Assembly (NCBI GenBank): GCA_013298485.1
Contig: JAAFHS010000008.1
Span: 1-16,785 of the forward strand
Direction: 5' to 3'
Origin: Rhodobacterales bacterium
GTDB taxonomy: Bacteria > Pseudomonadota > Alphaproteobacteria > Rhodobacterales > Rhodobacteraceae
DNA: 16,785 nt
Under the pieces are notes generated by a model, which had not been told where the DNA came from, ran no database searches, and worked only from the letters and a program-made list of their open reading frames with translations. Positions 1 to 7,519 of the stretch are shown one piece after another. Each line of letters opens with the position of its first letter. Within the stretch, counting starts at the first letter, position 1. The translations under genes and the position numbers were made by a program.

Positions 1-1
1 G

Positions 2-2344
2 CTGGCGGGCAAGGGCGTGCATATCGTGACGGTCAACGATTATCTGGCCAAGCGCGATGCCGAATGGATGGGCAAGGTTTATGCGCAACTGGGCATGACG
101 ACGGGCGTCGTCTATCCCTATCAGGGCGAGGCGGAAAAGCGCGCGGCGTATAAATGCGATGTGACCTATGCGACGAACAACGAATTGGGGTTCGACTATC
201 TGCGCGACAACATGAAAGGCAGCATTGCCGAAATGTCGCAGCGCGGCCACTTCTATGCCATCGTGGACGAGGTGGACAGCATTCTGGTGGATGAGGCGCG
301 CACGCCCCTGATCATCTCGGGCCCGTCCCAGGACCGGTCGGATCTGTATCAGAAGGTCAATGCGCTGATCCCCGATCTGGTGCCGGCGCATTACACGCTG
401 GATGAAAAAACCCGGAATGTGACCTTTACCGAAGAGGGCAATGATTTTATCGAACAGCGCCTTTTGGCGGCGGGGCTGCTGCCGGACGGGCAGACGCTGT
501 ATGATCCGGAAAGCACGACGCTGGTGCATCACGTGACGCAGGCCCTGCGCGCGCATAAAGTCTATCACAAGGACCAGAACTATATCGTGCGCGACGGCGA
601 AGTGATGCTGATCGACGAATTCACGGGCCGGATGATGCGCGGGCGGCGGCTGTCGGACGGGCTGCATCAGGCGATCGAGGCGAAAGAGGATGTGAAAATC
701 CAGCCAGAGAATATCACGCTGGCATCGGTGACATTCCAGAACTACTTCCGCCTGTACGACAAACTGGCGGGCATGACGGGCACGGCGGTGACGGAAGCCG
801 AGGAATTCGCCGAAATCTATGGCCTTGGCGTGGTCGAAGTGCCAACCAACCGCGATGTGCAGCGCAAGGATGACCATGACCAGGTGTTCCGCACCGCGCG
901 CGAGAAATACACCGGCGTGGTCAAGGCGATCAAAGAGGCGCATGCCCTTGGCCAGCCCCTGCTGGTAGGCACGACATCGATCGAGAAATCCGAGGCGCTG
1001 TCGGCCCTGCTGAAATCCGAAGGGATCACGCACAATGTGCTGAACGCGCGCCAGCATGAACAGGAAGCACAGATCATCGCCGATGCGGGCAAGCTGAATG
1101 CGGTGACGATTGCGACGAACATGGCAGGGCGCGGCACGGATATCCAGCTGGGCGGCAACGTCGAGATGATCGTGATGCAGGCCATCGCTGCGGACCCGCA
1201 GGCGCATCCGGATGAAATCCGCGCGAAGGTCGAGGCGGAACATGCGGATGAAAAGGCCGCCGTGATTGCGGCGGGCGGATTGTTCGTGCTGGGCACGGAA
1301 CGCCATGAAAGCCGCCGCATCGACAATCAGTTGCGGGGCCGGTCGGGCCGTCAGGGCGACCCGGGGCGTTCGGCGTTTTTCCTGAGCCTCGAAGACGATC
1401 TGATGCGGATTTTCGGGTCTGACAGGCTGGACAGCGTGCTGTCGAAACTGGGGATGAAGGAAGGCGAAAGCATCGTTCACCCTTGGGTCAACAAAAGCCT
1501 GGAACGCGCGCAGGCCAAGGTCGAAGGGCGCAACTTCGACATCCGCAAGCAGCTGCTGAAATTCGACGATGTGATGAATGACCAGCGCAAGGCGATCTTC
1601 GGCCAGCGCCGCGAGATCATGGAAGCCGAGGACGTGAACGAGATTGCCGAGGATATGCGGCATGAAGTGGTCAACGATCTGGTGGCGGCATACATGCCGC
1701 CGCGCAGCTATGCCGATGCCTGGGATGCCGAAGGGCTTTACGCGGCGGTGATTGAAAAGCTGGGCCTTGATCTGCCGATCCTGAAATGGGCGGCGGAAGA
1801 GGGGGTCGATCAGGACGTGATGCTGGAGCGGATCACCGAAGCATCGGACAAGATGATGGCGGAAAAGGCGGCAGCCTTCGGGATGGATACGATGCGGTCC
1901 ATCGAAAAGCAGATGTTGCTGCAGACGATTGACAGCAAATGGCGCGACCATCTTCTGCGGTTGGAACATCTGCGGGCGGTGGTGGGTTTCCGTGGTTATG
2001 CGCAGCGCGACCCGCTGAATGAATACAAGACCGAAGGGTTCCAGCTGTTCGAGAACATGCTGAACAGCCTGCGGCAGGATGTGACGCAGAAACTGGCGCA
2101 GGTGCGCCCGATCACGCCGGAAGAACAGCAGGCCATGCTGGCGCAGCTTGCGGCCCAGCAGGCGGCGGCACAGCCAAAGGTGGTGGCCCCTGCGGCCGTC
2201 GCTGCAGCGCCTGTTGCAGCCCCCGCAGCCCTTGCGGGATTTGATGCAGCGGACCCCGCCACATGGGGCAATCCGGGGCGCAATGACACCTGCCCCTGCG
2301 GATCGGGCGAGAAGTTCAAGCACTGCCACGGCAAACTGGCCTGA
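2..2344 (+). CDS. secA: Preprotein translocase ATPase SecA (5' end outside window)
   Basis: SecA is the ATP-driven motor that pushes unfolded preproteins through the SecYEG channel in the inner membrane. The reading frame is open from base 2, so the 780 codons seen lack the N-terminus, including the Walker A loop; the first residues, LAGKGVHIVTVNDYLAKRDA, follow just after that loop in other SecAs. Visible are the Walker B/DEAD-like stretch VDEVDSILVDEARTP, the second-motor-domain motifs GTTSIEKSE and ATNMAGRGTDIQLGG, and QLRGRSGRQGDPG, the helicase motif VI-type arginine region. An Ala/Pro/Gln-rich linker then leads to the C-terminal zinc motif C-P-C-G-S-G-E-K-F-K-H-C-H, which binds SecB and phospholipid. 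The length fits a protein of about 900 residues. Nothing looks broken. The next gene begins 142 bases downstream, after a possible terminator. Confidence 0.97.
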   Translation: MAGKGVHIVTVNDYLAKRDAEWMGKVYAQLGMTTGVVYPYQGEAEKRAAYKCDVTYATNNELGFDYLRDNMKGSIAEMSQRGHFYAIVDEVDSILVDEARTPLIISGPSQDRSDLYQKVNALIPDLVPAHYTLDEKTRNVTFTEEGNDFIEQRLLAAGLLPDGQTLYDPESTTLVHHVTQALRAHKVYHKDQNYIVRDGEVMLIDEFTGRMMRGRRLSDGLHQAIEAKEDVKIQPENITLASVTFQNYFRLYDKLAGMTGTAVTEAEEFAEIYGLGVVEVPTNRDVQRKDDHDQVFRTAREKYTGVVKAIKEAHALGQPLLVGTTSIEKSEALSALLKSEGITHNVLNARQHEQEAQIIADAGKLNAVTIATNMAGRGTDIQLGGNVEMIVMQAIAADPQAHPDEIRAKVEAEHADEKAAVIAAGGLFVLGTERHESRRIDNQLRGRSGRQGDPGRSAFFLSLEDDLMRIFGSDRLDSVLSKLGMKEGESIVHPWVNKSLERAQAKVEGRNFDIRKQLLKFDDVMNDQRKAIFGQRREIMEAEDVNEIAEDMRHEVVNDLVAAYMPPRSYADAWDAEGLYAAVIEKLGLDLPILKWAAEEGVDQDVMLERITEASDKMMAEKAAAFGMDTMRSIEKQMLLQTIDSKWRDHLLRLEHLRAVVGFRGYAQRDPLNEYKTEGFQLFENMLNSLRQDVTQKLAQVRPITPEEQQAMLAQLAAQQAAAQPKVVAPAAVAAAPVAAPAALAGFDAADPATWGNPGRNDTCPCGSGEKFKHCHGKLA

Positions 2345-2379
2345 CCCAGCGTCAGGCTGATTGCGGCAAAAAGACGGCG

Positions 2380-2403
2380 AAAACGGGCATAACTGGCCGT
2401 TTT
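2380..2403 (+). terminator. Possible secA terminator hairpin
   Basis: Seven-base arms AAAACGG (2380-2386) and CCGTTTT (2397-2403) are perfect complements around a 10-base loop. They lie 35 bases after the secA stop, and the 3' arm itself ends in TTTT. The stem is A/T-rich at its base and the U run is short, so this would be a weak intrinsic terminator. A second small hairpin (CTGAC / GTCAG, 2341-2345 and 2351-2355) overlaps the stop codon. Confidence 0.45.
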
Positions 2404-2486
2404 ACTGGAAACATTCCCTTGTTTGGACACGCGATTGCCCCTTTGGTCGGCTAAATCCTGCCGATACGAGTCGTGTGGAGGCGGGA

Positions 2487-3671
2487 ATGGATCGCAAACG
2501 TCAACTGAGCCTGGTTTTTGCCTTGATCGGCATCGCGCTCGGTGTCGGGCATATCGTGCAGAATGGTGCGGACACTTCTGCCGCCGCCGCCGCACCCCAA
2601 CCGACGAATGTCGATTTCGTCTCGGCCGGGCCGGAACAGACCCAGCCCCAGACGGCGAATGTCGCGGTCCGTGTCGATGTCAGCCTGCCGGAACCCGTGC
2701 AGCCGCCGAAAACCGCTTCTGCGGCCACAGGTGCGGCACCCGCCACAGCCGGCGTTCTGGACACGCCCGCCCCGGCAACCGATCTGGTGATCCCGGTTGC
2801 CCCGCCTGTTGTCCCGCAAACCGTTTCGACAGACCCTGTTGCACCCGCCGCACCGGTAGTGACCCCGCGGCCTGCCGCAACATTCAGCGGCGCCGGATCG
2901 GATGCCGTGGCCCCGGTGATCACGGAAGCGCCTTCTTTGACAGCACCGGCCCAATCCGTGCCGCAGCCCGCACCATCCACTGCGACAGAAACCGCCGATG
3001 CCTGCGCGATGACGATGAAAGTGGCGCTGGCCCCGCAGGCGATGATCGGTGTCAGCATCATGGCCCCCTGCGCGCCGGAGGCGCGCGTTGTGATCGAACA
3101 TGAAGGCCTGACCATCACCCAGAAAACCGATGCGACGGGGTCGGTCTTCCTCGCGATCCCTGCGATGGCGGTCGATGCGAATGTCGTGGCCTATGTCGCG
3201 GATGCCGATCCGATCAGCGAAAGCTTGCGCGTGCCGGCCATGGCGACCCTGCGCCGCTTTGGCGTGCAGTGGCAGGACAAGGATGCGTTCCAGCTGCATG
3301 CCTTTGAAAACGGGGCGGATTATGGCGATGCCGGGCATCTGTCCGCCGACGATCCGCACACGCCTTTGACGGGCGCACCGCCTGCGGGCGGCTATCTGAC
3401 GCTGCTGGGGGATGCCGATGTCGTCCTGCCGCTGCTGGCCGAGGTTTATACTTTTCCTGTCAGCGGGATCGCGAACAGCGATGTCCTGGTCGAGGCGGCG
3501 GTGACCGAGGCGACCTGCGGGCGCGAAATGCTGGGCGAGACGATTATGACGCTTGCCGGTGAGGCCACGACAACGGAACTGACGCTGGCCATGCCGGACT
3601 GTGATGGCGTGGGCGACATTCTGGTGTTGAAGAATCTTGTGACAGACCTGACAATCGCGGCTGCAAACTAA
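2487..3671 (+). CDS. Membrane-anchored Pro/Ala-rich periplasmic protein, function unknown
   Basis: A 394-residue protein that I do not recognise. I chose the ATG at 2487 because a GGAGGCGGGA ribosome site lies just upstream and a signal anchor starts at once: a basic MDRKRQ, then hydrophobic residues 8-24. The frame is open further upstream to 2361, but that part is not protein-like. Residues 28-170 are a low-complexity Ala/Pro/Val/Thr linker. Residues about 171-394 form a compact-looking, beta-rich domain with four cysteines (173, 195, 344, 372), an even number that would suit two disulfides in the periplasm. No enzyme motif is visible. The next gene starts 17 bases downstream, so the two are probably co-transcribed and may work together in the envelope. 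Adjacency to secA alone is not evidence for a role in export. The coding call is firm; the function is open. Confidence 0.8.
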   Translation: MDRKRQLSLVFALIGIALGVGHIVQNGADTSAAAAAPQPTNVDFVSAGPEQTQPQTANVAVRVDVSLPEPVQPPKTASAATGAAPATAGVLDTPAPATDLVIPVAPPVVPQTVSTDPVAPAAPVVTPRPAATFSGAGSDAVAPVITEAPSLTAPAQSVPQPAPSTATETADACAMTMKVALAPQAMIGVSIMAPCAPEARVVIEHEGLTITQKTDATGSVFLAIPAMAVDANVVAYVADADPISESLRVPAMATLRRFGVQWQDKDAFQLHAFENGADYGDAGHLSADDPHTPLTGAPPAGGYLTLLGDADVVLPLLAEVYTFPVSGIANSDVLVEAAVTEATCGREMLGETIMTLAGEATTTELTLAMPDCDGVGDILVLKNLVTDLTIAAAN

Positions 3672-3688
3672 AACGCAGCAGAGGTTTC

Positions 3689-5185
3689 ATGGGCCCCAAG
3701 GCGTGGTGCGCGGCAGCAGCCCTTGCACTTCTGACAACAACGGGGGCCGTGGCGCAGGATGTCACGCTGACCGCACGCGAAGGCGGCATCCGGCTGGATG
3801 GCGCGCTGCAGGGGTTTGACGGCGAATTCTACCGGATCGAGACCAGCTATGGCACCCTGACCGTGGATGCCGAAGGGGTCATCTGCGAAGGCCCGGGTTG
3901 CCCCGACCTGACCGCACCCCTTGCCGTCATCCGCTTTGTCGGCGCACCTGAAACCGGGGCCGCCCTGCTGCCCCCCCTGGTGCAGGCCTTTGCCACGCAG
4001 CGGGGGTTGCGTTACGCGCCGGGCAACGGGGTGGGCTATACCGCAACGCTGTCGGAACCTGCATCAGGTAAGATACTGGCTGATATCAGTTTTTCCGCCA
4101 TGTCGCCTGACGCGGGACATGATGCGATGACGGCAGGTGCGGCGGAATTTGCGATTGCGGCGGCAACCGACCCCGATTTCGGCAACCGCGCGCTGGCGAT
4201 GGATGCGCTGATCCCGATCATGGCGGCGGACAATCCGACGCCTGTGATTTCATCACGCGATCTGGCGGCGGTACTGGCGGGCGAGATCGTGAACTGGCAG
4301 GCGCTGGGCGGGCCGGATATGCCGATCGCGCTGCATGCGATGGCCCCCGATACCGACATGCAGCGCGCACTGGTCGCACGTCTGGGGCGCGAGATCACGG
4401 GGGAGGTGCTGCACACGGATCTGGCCGCACTTGCGACGGCGGTGGCGGCAGACCCCTATGCGCTGGCGATTTCGGTGCAATCAGCACAAGGGGCGGCGCA
4501 GAGACTGGCCCTGACCGACAGTTGCGGCTTTCCCTTGCTGCCGACCCCGATGGCGGTGAAGGCGCAAGATTATCCTTTATCCTTGCCGATCTACCTGCTG
4601 ACCCCGCGCCGCCGCCTGCCCCTGATGGCGCGGGAATTTCTGGAATTTCTGTCGACCCCGCCCGCACAGGCGGCGATTGCGGGGGCGGGCTATATCGACC
4701 GGGGGGCGGTGCAGCAGGCGATGACGGCGGATGGATTGCGGCTGATCAATGCGATCCAGGGCGCGGGCGATGATGTGGCGCTGGCGGACCTGAAAGCGCT
4801 GGTCGCAGTGATGGCGGGGGCGGACCGGCTGTCGCTGACCTTTCGGTTTCAGGATGGATCAACCGCCCTTGATGCGCCATCGCAGCAGAACCTCGCGGAC
4901 CTTGCAGAACTGCTGCTGGCCGGGCGGTATGCGGGCAAATCACTGATATTGGCGGGCTTTTCTGACGGATCAGGGGATGCCACCGAAAATCTGGCCCTGT
5001 CACAGGAACGGGCAGAGGTGGTGGCCGGGGCGCTGCGCGAGGCGGCACCGGATTTGCCCGCAGGGCAGTTGCCGCAGGTGATGGCGTTTGGCGAGGTGCT
5101 GCCGATGGCCTGCGACACGACCAGCCTGGGGCGGGGGTTGAACCGGCGGGTGGAGGTGTGGCTGACGCCCGAAGGCCGCCTTTAA
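3689..5185 (+). CDS. PstS-like substrate-binding domain fused to an OmpA-like peptidoglycan-binding domain
   Basis: A 498-residue exported protein. The ATG at 3689 follows the ribosome site AGAGGT, and residues 1-22 are a signal peptide with a likely cut at AVA|Q. Residues 24-75 form a small N-terminal segment with two cysteines (C66, C71). Residues about 76-345 resemble the phosphate-type periplasmic binding protein fold; the stretch near 185-215 (ISSRDLAAVLAGEIVNWQAL, then GGPDMPIALH) matches the typical 'I..DLA.I..G.I.NW..LGG.D.PI' pattern of PstS relatives. Residues about 381-494 are an OmpA C-terminal domain (F-Q-D-G-S-T-A-L-D, GFSDGSGDATENLALSQERA, GRGLNRRVEVWL). Known roles: the first domain binds small oxyanions, the second anchors to peptidoglycan. 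No permease or ATPase genes lie next to it, so sensing or scavenging at the cell wall is more likely than classic ABC uptake; that part is inference. It ends 3 bases from the convergent radC stop. Confidence 0.85.
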   Translation: MGPKAWCAAAALALLTTTGAVAQDVTLTAREGGIRLDGALQGFDGEFYRIETSYGTLTVDAEGVICEGPGCPDLTAPLAVIRFVGAPETGAALLPPLVQAFATQRGLRYAPGNGVGYTATLSEPASGKILADISFSAMSPDAGHDAMTAGAAEFAIAAATDPDFGNRALAMDALIPIMAADNPTPVISSRDLAAVLAGEIVNWQALGGPDMPIALHAMAPDTDMQRALVARLGREITGEVLHTDLAALATAVAADPYALAISVQSAQGAAQRLALTDSCGFPLLPTPMAVKAQDYPLSLPIYLLTPRRRLPLMAREFLEFLSTPPAQAAIAGAGYIDRGAVQQAMTADGLRLINAIQGAGDDVALADLKALVAVMAGADRLSLTFRFQDGSTALDAPSQQNLADLAELLLAGRYAGKSLILAGFSDGSGDATENLALSQERAEVVAGALREAAPDLPAGQLPQVMAFGEVLPMACDTTSLGRGLNRRVEVWLTPEGRL

Positions 5186-5188
5186 ACT

Positions 5189-5959
5189 CTAAAGATAGCC
5201 CTGCGCCCGGAACGACAGTTCGCGCGATTTTCCGATGATCAGATGGTCATGCAGGGTCAGGCCCAGCACCTGGGCCGCATCCTTTATCTGCGCCGTCATC
5301 TCCAGATCGGCCTGCGACGGCGTGGGATCGCCAGAGGGGTGATTATGCACCAGAATCAAGGCGCTGGCGTTCAGTTCCAGCGCACGCTTGACCACTTCGC
5401 GCGGGTAGACGGGGACGTGATCGACGGTGCCGCGGGCCTGTTCTTCGTCGGCGATGAGGACGTTTTTCCGGTCAAGGAACAGGATGCGGAAACATTCGGT
5501 TTCGCGGTGCGACAGGGCGGTGTGGCAGTAATCCAGAAGCGCGTCCCAGGATGACAGCACGGGGCGCTGCATCACGCGGGCGCGCATCATGCGCATGGCC
5601 GCAGCCTCGACGATCTTCAGTTCCAGAACGACCGCCTCTCCCACCCCCTTCACCGCCATCAGGCGGGGTGCGGGGGCCGTGACAACGCGGTTGAAATCGC
5701 CGAACGTGTCCAGCAGCGCACGCGCAAGGGGTTTGACATCCTGCCGGGGGATCGCACGGAACAGAACCAGTTCAAGGAGTTCGTAGTCCGGCATGGCCGT
5801 CGCCCCGCCATCGAGGAAGCGCGTGCGCAGGCGTTTGCGGTGATCGGCAATATAGGATGGCAGACGGTCCGGCAGGGCATCACCCCGCGCCTCATCCACA
5901 TCGCCATCCGGGGCGAACAGGGGAAGCGGGGCTTCGTGAAAGGCGGGTGCGCGGGCCAT
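5189..5959 (-). CDS. radC: RadC family JAB-domain protein
   Basis: A 256-residue RadC/UPF0758 protein. A helix-hairpin-helix lies around residues 90-120 (LMAVKGVGEAVVLELK) and a JAB1/MPN metalloprotease-like domain fills the C-terminal half. The metal motif is complete: H205-N-H207-P-S-G-D-P-T-P-S-x-x-D218. The N-terminal 30 residues are variable and acidic. The ATG at 5959 gives normal family length, although no strong ribosome site precedes it. RadC was once thought to act in DNA repair, but that role was withdrawn and the biochemical function remains unsettled; relatives occur in many mobile elements. Here it appears to be the ordinary chromosomal copy, transcribed like dnaK-dnaJ but 336 bases beyond dnaJ, so probably from its own promoter. 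Confidence 0.93.
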   Translation of the reverse strand: MARAPAFHEAPLPLFAPDGDVDEARGDALPDRLPSYIADHRKRLRTRFLDGGATAMPDYELLELVLFRAIPRQDVKPLARALLDTFGDFNRVVTAPAPRLMAVKGVGEAVVLELKIVEAAAMRMMRARVMQRPVLSSWDALLDYCHTALSHRETECFRILFLDRKNVLIADEEQARGTVDHVPVYPREVVKRALELNASALILVHNHPSGDPTPSQADLEMTAQIKDAAQVLGLTLHDHLIIGKSRELSFRAQGYL

Positions 5960-6085
5960 GCCGCAGTCTGGGCGGAAAATGGTGAATAAGGGATTAACGC
6001 GTCGAAGGAAGGGCTTTTTTCGGAGAAGTCAGAGATCTGCAAAATATTGATATCAAACGCTTTTATGTATTCTTAACAAAAGATG

Positions 6086-6102
6086 AAAACCCCAGAAAGG
6101 GG
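6086..6102 (-). terminator. Weak terminator-like hairpin downstream of dnaJ
   Basis: On the minus strand CCCC and GGGG (6099-6102 and 6090-6093) pair around a TTTCT loop and are followed directly by TTTT (6089-6086). It sits about 195 bases after the dnaJ stop and before radC, where an end for the dnaK-dnaJ transcript would be expected. The stem is only four base pairs, so this is a suggestion. Confidence 0.3.
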
Positions 6103-6116
6103 CCAGATGATTTTCC

Positions 6117-6133
6117 GGGGCGGGCGGGGCGGG
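6117..6133 (+). other. G-quadruplex motif, four G-runs with one-base loops
   Basis: The plus strand reads GGGG-C-GGG-C-GGGG-C-GGG. This is a textbook parallel quadruplex pattern (four runs of at least three G, one-base loops), the most stable class known. It lies in the dnaJ-radC gap, on the template strand for minus-strand transcription, so it could slow or stop polymerase leaving dnaJ. The sequence pattern is certain; folding and function are inferred. Confidence 0.6.
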
Positions 6134-6295
6134 AATCATGGCCTTGCGATGGGCGTCAGCGCGGGGTGATGCGGGCACCATGCGCGGCCCGCTCATCACG
6201 CCCTTGCGCTTGTTCTTCGCGAAGGCTCTGACGAGGAACGCCCGCAGGGCAGTGGCGAGCGCCGCCCTATGCCGTCGGATCACCGGCAAACCGGG

Positions 6296-7447
6296 TCAGT
6301 TCTTCATCCCGTCCCAGAAACCCTTGACCTTGGAAAAGAAGCTGGAGCTTTCGGGGTTGTTTTCCTCGGACAGCTTTTCGAATTCGCGCAGCAATTCCTT
6401 TTGCCGCGCGGTCAGGTTCACAGGCGTTTCCACCGCCAGTTCGATCAGCATATCGCCAAGGCCGCCGCCGCGCAGGGCGGGCATGCCCTTGGCGCGCAGG
6501 CGCATCTGCTTGCCGGTCTGGGCCCCTGCGGGCACTTTGACCCGGCTCATCCCGCCGTCGATCGTGGGCACCTCAACCTCGCCCCCCAGGGCTGCCGTGC
6601 CCATGCTGACGGGCACGCGGCAGAACAGGTGCACGCCGTCACGCTGGAAGATCGCGTGCTCTTTGACCTCGATGAAGATATAGAGGTCGCCCTGCGGCCC
6701 GCCGCGCAATCCAGCCTCGCCTTCGCCAGCAAGGCGAATCCGTGTGCCGGTTTCCACGCCTTGCGGGATGTTCACCGACAGGGCGCGTTCCTTTTCGACC
6801 CGGCCCTGCCCGCCACAGTTGCGGCAGGGGTTCTTGATGATCTGGCCCATGCCGTTGCAGGTGGGGCAGGTGCGTTCGACCGTGAAAAAGCCCTGCTGGG
6901 CGCGCACCTTGCCCATGCCGGAACAGGTCGGGCAGGTGACGGGGTCAGCCCCGCCTTCGGCCCCCGATCCGCGGCAGATATCGCAGGTCTGGGATGAGGG
7001 GACGTTGATGGTTTTCTGGATGCCCTGATGCGCCTCTTCCAGAGAGACCCGCAGGTTATAGCGCAAATCGGACCCGCGCTGTGCGCGCGCGCGGCCCTGT
7101 GCGCCCGCCTGCCCGCCGCGCCCGCCCATGAAATCGCCAAACAGATCTTCGAACACGTCCGAGAAGGACGAGGCGAAATCGCCCTGCTGAAAACCGCCCC
7201 GCCCGGCCCCGCCATTGCCGCCTTCAAAGGCTGCATGGCCATAACGGTCATAGGCGGCCTTCTTGTTGTCGTCCTTCAGGACGTCATACGCCTCGTTCAC
7301 TTCCTTGAACTGGGCTTCCGCGTTCGGGTCGGCGGTGTTGCGGTCGGGGTGCAGTTCTTTGGCCTTGGCGCGGTATGCCTTTTTCAGCTCGTCGGCCGAT
7401 GCCCCGCGAGCCACACCAAGAATATCGTAATAATCGCGCTTTGCCAT
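6296..7447 (-). CDS. dnaJ: Chaperone DnaJ (Hsp40)
   Basis: A 383-residue type I Hsp40, the co-chaperone that delivers unfolded clients to DnaK and triggers its ATPase. Domains in order: J domain (1-70) with the H33-P34-D35 tripeptide; Gly/Phe-rich linker (about 74-125); zinc-binding region with four CxxCxGxG repeats (C155/C158, C172/C175, C194/C197, C208/C211); C-terminal client-binding domains to about 345; and a helical tail. All key residues are present and the length is usual. The ATG at 7447 has the ribosome site TAAGG. It follows dnaK on the same strand after 72 bases containing a strong hairpin, so the two are probably one heat-shock operon with a possible step in expression between them. 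Confidence 0.97.
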   Translation of the reverse strand: MAKRDYYDILGVARGASADELKKAYRAKAKELHPDRNTADPNAEAQFKEVNEAYDVLKDDNKKAAYDRYGHAAFEGGNGGAGRGGFQQGDFASSFSDVFEDLFGDFMGGRGGQAGAQGRARAQRGSDLRYNLRVSLEEAHQGIQKTINVPSSQTCDICRGSGAEGGADPVTCPTCSGMGKVRAQQGFFTVERTCPTCNGMGQIIKNPCRNCGGQGRVEKERALSVNIPQGVETGTRIRLAGEGEAGLRGGPQGDLYIFIEVKEHAIFQRDGVHLFCRVPVSMGTAALGGEVEVPTIDGGMSRVKVPAGAQTGKQMRLRAKGMPALRGGGLGDMLIELAVETPVNLTARQKELLREFEKLSEENNPESSSFFSKVKGFWDGMKN

Positions 7448-7473
7448 GGCAAACCTTACATCAGAAACCGGGC

Positions 7474-7499
7474 GGGGCGACCCCTTTCGGAGCCGCCCC
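7474..7499 (-). promoter_or_regulatory. Strong hairpin in the dnaK-dnaJ spacer
   Basis: On the minus strand GGGGCGGCTCC (7499-7489) pairs along its full 11 bases with GGGGTCGCCCC (7484-7474), using two G-T wobbles, around a GAAA tetraloop. No U run follows, so it is not a standard terminator. It begins 20 bases after the dnaK stop and ends 26 bases before the dnaJ start. Such spacer hairpins often stabilise the upstream message or thin out the downstream one; which applies here is unknown. Confidence 0.6.
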
Positions 7500-7519
7500 T
7501 TTCAACCAGTTCAGCGGTG

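Larger units (their letters stand above)
5960..6295. other. 336-base gap between dnaJ and radC; no convincing gene
   Basis: The dnaJ-proximal half (about 6110-6295) is G+C-rich and open on both strands. On the minus strand a 78-codon frame starts at a TTG (6289); it contains an ATG at 6196 from which 47 codons run to 6053. On the plus strand a frame from 6138 runs into the dnaJ antisense. Both share the same wobble positions, so their high third-position G+C cannot tell which, if either, is coding. The radC-proximal half (about 5990-6090) is A+T-rich and is the likely site of the radC promoter, but I cannot place -10 and -35 boxes with confidence. A G-quadruplex motif and a weak hairpin are listed separately. 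Confidence 0.5.

Noticed and set aside
2451..3359. 302-codon minus-strand frame and several shorter ones opposite the Pro/Ala-rich gene
   Set aside because: Long Arg/Gly-rich shadows arise opposite GCC/CCG-rich codons. The plus-strand frame has a ribosome site, signal anchor and sensible domain layout.
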